Source of the DNA: Corythucha ciliata
Lineage: Eukaryota > Arthropoda > Insecta > Hemiptera > Tingidae
NCBI GenBank assembly: GCA_038030265.1
Contig: CM075939.1
Location: forward strand, 32,035,253 to 32,099,252
Length of the DNA: 64,000 bases
Direction: 5' to 3'
The notes under the pieces are model-generated. The model saw only the letters and a list, made by a program, of their open reading frames with translations. It was not told the DNA's origin and made no database searches. Of the stretch, positions 58,175 through 64,000 are shown piece after piece. The position numbers and the translations under genes were made by a program. Position 1 is the first letter of the stretch; every line of letters begins with the position of its first letter.

Positions 58175-61100
58175 GTGAGCATTTTTTTTCTTCTTATTTT
58201 TTTCCCCATTGGTGCATAAGTCATTCTACTTAAAGAAGGCATGAAATAGAAAATACAAGCGGTTTCCCATGAGTTATTGTACTAGAAAGCCTCATTATTA
58301 TTCAAGAGTACTTATTCTCTTCTTTAAGTATGTCAGCGCGAGTTTGAAGTACGTACGCAATTGCTAGGATTTTTTTGTTTTAAAGAAAAAACTCGGTTTT
58401 TCGTATTGGTGGAGAGTGGGAGTTGTAAATGTTCGACACCACAACTGTACATCTGTTCCACCAGCAGTCAAATGGCTTATGAAGTTATAACATTACCTTT
58501 TCAGCTATTCAGCACATGAATCCTTCCTGTTCTTAAAACATTTTCGGACTTTGAAGAATTATTCTACAAAATGCCCCCCCCCCCCCAGTTTTTAGATAAC
58601 CTTATTTTGATTGCATGGAAAGTGGTTAACGATTTTTTCATGATATAAAAAAAAAGTTTCCCTCGTGAGGAAGAGGGTCTCATGCAGCAGTAGTAGAACT
58701 TCTTGTTTTGTATGGACGGGAGAGATTCCTCGAAGAAGATAAACGAGCTTTGAGAACATTTCCCTGACATTCTCTCTCTTTTCCCAATTTTTCTTGAAAT
58801 ATCTTCCACCATTTATTTATTTTAATGTACAAGTGCGTGTGCGTATAACGAGCAGATCACAATTTTTGGTTTTTCCAATAAATTAACCTGATGAAACGAG
58901 AAATTGGAGGAAAATTTCTCCCGTAGAAAAGAAAGAATTATAGACGTTTGGAAGTTTTGGCTATAAGGTGAAGAAAGTCTCGGGGTTGACCCGTACGTGA
59001 GGTACTTAAGGGATACCCGGAATCGTGACTCAGAGTCCTGCCACGGCCAAGCGTTCACATCATCTCTCATCCGTGGGAAAAACATTGTAATTGTTTATAA
59101 CAGCTTTAAACGTAATTGTCGAGCCGTCCCTCTCCTTCGAGTCCTTCATCAACCCTCTTAATTTTCGGGAATATTTTTTTGTGTTTTGATTTACAACTTC
59201 GTTCAGTGAACGACAGGACCGCATAAACATTTCAAGAAAGCACTAATTTAAGGATCGACCTTTGTTCTTAGCGATTTTTAACTTTGTGGTTCTCGAGTTT
59301 TTGGTAAAATAATAAATGACTAGCCGAAATATTTTTTATGCTTCTTCAATCATTCTATCTCTCTCTGAATAGGATTCACATCGTGCAAGAAAGAAGGGTT
59401 TCCCTTCCCTAAGACAATTTCTCTACTGTAGTCGGCGTTATAATATTCTTTTTCTGCTCGAGGGATCCCTATTCAACCTCCGATGCGTTAGGAAGACTAA
59501 TAGGCTATCACCCCGTCCTCTTTTTCACACCTTCATCATCACATTCATTTTATTTCCATGTTTTTAATACTAGGAACTTTTGAGTTGTGATAAGTCGAAA
59601 TGAAAAATAACTCTATTCAAATGAGGACACTACTTTTCTATTTTCCTTATATAAGATCTCACATTTTATTTCTGGTTATTTTAAATTGGATTTCATTTAA
59701 AGAATTGCGGAACTCAATTTTTTTTCGTTTTCATTATTTCCATGGCAGGAGGAAACAACTTACCCGTCATTTCAACAATGTCATTTACTGAATTCCTTGG
59801 GGTGGTATTGTATTAAAGGGTATTATACGCGGGCCTGTGATGCTTCAATGTGGTGGGGGGTAGGAGGTTTCGCGTCAGAAAGATCTGAAATTCCTCCTAG
59901 TAATTGAGAAAAATGCGTCATTTACCAGAGCATGGGCTCTCGTTGTTATTATCATTTGTTTTTGAGTTTTGAGAGATGACGGAAGGCTAACTCCATTCAG
60001 CCAGCACTCATTCGGGGACTTATTACCTCTTTTCCTTGAAACGTCCATGTCTAGATTTGATATAATCTTGGCGCAGCCCACTGACGCCTGGCCCTACATG
60101 AATTACATGAACAACATGAATTCGAATGAACTATGAACCTCAGATCTTGGTCAGAAGGACAGTCACTGTGATGTTGCTGAATTATTGATTGATTTTCATA
60201 ACGTTATCCAGGTTGACTCGCCTTACCTTCCCATTGTTACACATCTTGCCCTATATGTTGCCCTCAAAGGGACGGTGCATGCTAAACCTATTCACCAAGG
60301 TCGCCCGCTAATTCATTCAGTGAAATTCTTTTCATTAAATCGGATTTATTATCGCCCCGATAAACTCATTCACTACGTTCATGCATCCATAGCTGCTTTT
60401 AAACGCTCAGTATATCACCTCTTTCTCCTCTTAACAAGTGCATCCTCCTCTTTACTTGAAACATCGAACTCTTGCGTTGTCCTCCCCATCCCCCTTCTTA
60501 CAAACCACTTACAGCCCTCCGAAACGGCCTTGGCTGCCCTTGAAAATCTATTAAATTGTAGCTCGGAAAAAATCCTTTGCACCCCTCTTAAAGAACTTGA
60601 TATGGTAACATTATGACGAGGGATGAGGATGTGCTCGTGGTGAGATGTGACGTATATCACGAGGTCACCAGATGCCCTTCAAACCTTTTCCCCTCTGTTC
60701 TTGGGCTGCACATGTGCTATAATCCCGTAACTCAACATTACGCGTATGTTACCACTTACAGCTTTTTTTTCTATTCCATTCTTATACCCACCACACGTAC
60801 GGTTAGGTTTTAGCATGTGAGACTCAGTAAGAGTATCTATAGGCTTTTTAAAGTAGTCGGTTGAAGAGGAACATTTCATTTCAAGAGGGAGCATTTATTA
60901 AGTCATTAAATTTGAAAGTTGGAAAAAGCAAGTCTCAAAGCGAAATCGGGTCATTTCGCGCAGGTTTTAAGCGATATTCTTCTGAAGAAATTTTGCGGGG
61001 AAAAAATGTAATGCGTCCCCGCCCAATTGATGCTTGAGAAAAACTTCGATCTCTCTTCTGTATATGTATAACCCTCTTCACACCGCTCTTTTTAAGAACT

Positions 61101-63739
61101 TAAGTCTAGACGTGCACCTGGCCCACCATGTACCATGTTCAACTCCGGCGATAATTTTTATTTTGGTTTTTTTATAAAAACAATTCAGAAAAATAAAAAT
61201 CAGGTTTTGGGAATGTTCGCCTTGGAGCTTATGCGAATCCTTGGGGGCAACGGTCTAAAACTACATACTTTACATTTTATCTTCCAATCGCAAAGATGAT
61301 CAGTAAAGATTACTCTCGAACATTTTCTTCGAATGGACCGTTTTGTATTTTTATTTATTATTATTAGGGACATTCACGTGAGTTTCGCAACCTCTGTAGT
61401 ATCGTTATTTCAACGTTGGTCCGGTGTTTGTTGTTTTGGTTATTGAATTTTAAAAGGTGAGAATTTCTTGAACCTATGTTGTAGTATTTTTTATCTTCAA
61501 TTCCGTAGAAACTCACAAAAGTCTGGAATTTTACGATTGTTGACGTGAATACCGTTATTTCATTTTATTCTCTAACGTTAAGAGGGTTTATTGCTGTACT
61601 GCGGACCGCTTACAGAACCTTGTTGCATCCCAAAATTACTGCCCTGAAATCAAGGAAAGACACGTATGTGTTGTGTCTGTGTACAGGCTGCGTTTGATGA
61701 AATAAAGAACGAAAATCCGGGGGGGTCTCTTCTCTCCAGATGACCTGGAGCAGCCTTTCTTTTAAACGGTAGGGAAAGAAACCGGCAGCTGTTCTTCGGT
61801 GTCAGTCTCCTTCTTCATCGTCACCATCAAGGGGAAGAAGACGTGTGTGAGGGGGAGGGGAGACAGCAGGTGTATGAATCGCAGCTGCTCCTCAAACGAG
61901 AAAGGATCGTTCTTGCATTCCTTGAGGACTGAGGTTTTTTTACTTCTTTTTTTCATTCATGGTCAAATCCTTGCTTGGACTGATTTTTCTCAGACAATTT
62001 CGTTGTATTTAATATTTGCGGGTGGTTTAGGCGTTCATAGTACATAATATAATGTGAGATTACTGACAAATGCCTAGTGACAACTTTATTTTAACTCATC
62101 TTTCGATAACAAGAGCATTTTATTAGAGCCAGATGAGTGACGTCAACCGGCATCGAAAAAAAACTTGGGAAACTTTAAAAAGAGTTTCTCTCAAACGCTT
62201 TTATCCGTTTGTAGTAGTCATAAGAGAGAAACACATTGCGCTGAAGGGCAGGCGGGGCATTTTAAGAAAAGATAAAATCAATTCATCTGGGTAGCAAAAC
62301 ATGATTTTCTTTGAGCTTAATAGTGTTATAAAAGATCGACTGGTGGATCCTGCTCCTGTGCGTCGTATTTCATACGTTGTCTATAGTTCTACGGTGTCGA
62401 TTATGTAATCGATCGCGATGCCGTAACAACAGGTGCATGTCACAAAAAGTTACAATGACAATAGAATTTTACAATATCCTGCACCACGAAGGAAATTTTA
62501 TTTACTTTAACTCCGCCAAGCTCACCAGCCATCCATGTAGGACGGATTTCCTAGGATATCAGTGTCCGGACCCCCACCCCACTCCCCACCGTTGATTTAC
62601 CTCGCTCATCGTCAATTATTAACGCTATATGATGCATCATAAATTATCTTCAGTCGGATCGTGTAAAGGTTTCAGCCTGAATGGTCGCGAAAGCGGGCAT
62701 GCAGGGTGGGTTGGAGACGAATTTGGTCGCCCCTTAGGTTTCAGGATGCACTGCTTCCTTCCTTTCCAATTACAATAGGCAGACGGAATTACAATACAAC
62801 AGACCATTTTTCGAACAGAATGCATGAAAAACATCATTCCTTTGAGCCCATTAGAGTTAATCAGGCGGCGACAAGATAGAGCACAAAGAGGTAAGTTTGA
62901 ATCGTGAATCGTCCATTCAAGCAGGACGCATCGAAAACATTTTTACCATCAATGTGGGCAACGATAATAATAATAAATGATGTATTCATCATTTATTAAT
63001 TCAACTTCGAATGCAACATTATGAATTATTTATTATTAACTGGCGACTTGGGCTGGTGCCACTCCATCGTTAATTTTTGTGCTAGCTTATCAGAAAAAAA
63101 AGGGCCTCGATTATTATTTTTAATCGTACTCGTTCTGCAGTTTTTTGTCGTGCGATGGCAAGGTAAATAGACTTACAGAGGTATGCTCGTAACTAAGGAA
63201 ATATTTGTCAAAATTGACGTCACGGGAGTAAAAAAAATGAGGGACCAAACTTCTCATATGAAGCTTCTTCTCCCATGGTTTCTCCCTTGGAATTTCTTTG
63301 TAGATCAAGCAAAGAATGAAAAACCATAATAAGTGCCTGGAAATTTTTTTAAAAGCGATATAATTTGGCGGAGTTGTTCCTGAGACTTTATGTACCGTTT
63401 GAAGGCCCAGTTAATTGATACGTACCACGTGAAGCACTTATTCGGTACAGACAGCTTTCGGGTGCAGTGACGGGCGAGTTTATTATGTGTATCAGTGAGA
63501 AACGACCAGTAAACTTCATGAGGGAGCAAGGAAGGGCTTCCCTGCTGCCCGCGACAATCACGCTCACGAGCATTTCTTAGATAGGTTGGACAATAAAGCT
63601 GAAGTTTAAAAAGTGTTCCCTGTCATGAATAAAAGTAGAAGTAATTTAGTATTAATGGTGTCCTTCGACCAGAATCTCGGCCTGGAACCTCGCCCTATTC
63701 AATCACTGTCGATATCGAGGAATTTGTTTGCCTCATGTG
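58175..63739. other. Presumed bib intron 2; no further exon found
   Basis: No second NPA motif or other aquaporin segment was seen on the plus strand. A 143-codon plus-strand frame (60185-60616) has no recognised motif. The stretch is interpreted as intron because bib lacks its 3' half. Confidence 0.45.
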
Positions 63740-63867
63740 GGGCCTTAGTACGAACTCGTGCGAAAATGCCGCTAGACGTGATTGCTATGGCGGGATAATG
63801 GTATTTCTTATTCGGCGACCTTGGATCCCGCATGCTGCTTTTTCCCCGACCGTTCATACTAAGGCCC
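63740..63867. mobile_element. 128-bp MITE related to 14626-14743
   Basis: The ends gggccttagtacgaac and gttcatactaaggccc are inverted. The inner gcgaaaatgccgct and gggataatg-tatttctta words match the other two copies (in reverse for part). Flanks are gtg and ctg, one mismatch from a 3-bp duplication. Confidence 0.78.
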
Positions 63868-64000
63868 CTGGCCGCATACCCAGGATGGAGTTGGGCGATT
63901 CACACCCTCACCTTACGAGCGTACTGGTCGATGTGTGGTTTGTTGTACAAACACCGCCGAGAACCCTTAATACGAAGCCAAGTGTTTCGGGGCGCTTATA

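Noticed and set aside
60185..60616. 143-codon plus-strand frame in the presumed bib intron 2
   Set aside because: No recognised motif, no supporting splice or start context, and no aquaporin similarity; could be chance.

Overview
This is a stretch of arthropod nuclear DNA, most likely from an insect. It is AT-rich, gene-poor and full of mobile-element remains. The insect reading rests on four things: the first two coding exons of an aquaporin-family big brain (bib) gene, a MADF-BESS gene lying over a PIF/Harbinger transposase remnant, a collagen prolyl 4-hydroxylase alpha-subunit gene with small introns, and Jockey/I-type LINE fragments. The order of insect cannot be settled from the sequence alone.

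Layout. Positions 1-12.7 kb hold LINE fragments, MITEs, degenerate tandem repeats and a 1.9-kb element nested inside a MITE. A truncated minus-strand LINE (12.67-16.76 kb) is split by a 2-kb palindromic element, which itself carries a 118-bp MITE. The prolyl 4-hydroxylase gene follows on the minus strand (18.5-22.03 kb, ten supported exons, final exon uncertain). The 24-30 kb region has a half copy of the palindromic element, a 29-bp minisatellite, a decayed hAT element and a small MITE. A probable coding exon of an unknown minus-strand gene lies at 30.12-30.34 kb. The 30-45 kb region is mostly featureless apart from foldback elements and an intron-containing tRNA-Tyr (37.5 kb). A second unidentified minus-strand exon lies at 45.32-45.60 kb. 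The 47.7-49.5 kb region holds the MADF-BESS reading frame, the antisense transposase remnant and a long inverted repeat. bib starts at 52.26 kb on the plus strand; exon 2 is at 58.05-58.17 kb and the rest of the gene appears to lie beyond the window.

The supported host genes have unrelated jobs: collagen/ER protein hydroxylation, a Notch-pathway membrane protein, and a translation RNA. No operon-like or defence system is visible. The most interesting structure is the mobile-element record: several MITEs with exact 3-bp target duplications (tat, ctg, cag, tta, atc, att), nested insertions that give relative ages, and a transposase remnant opposite a MADF-BESS gene. Exon borders were set by hand from splice consensus, reading phase and family similarity; no alignment or RNA evidence was available.
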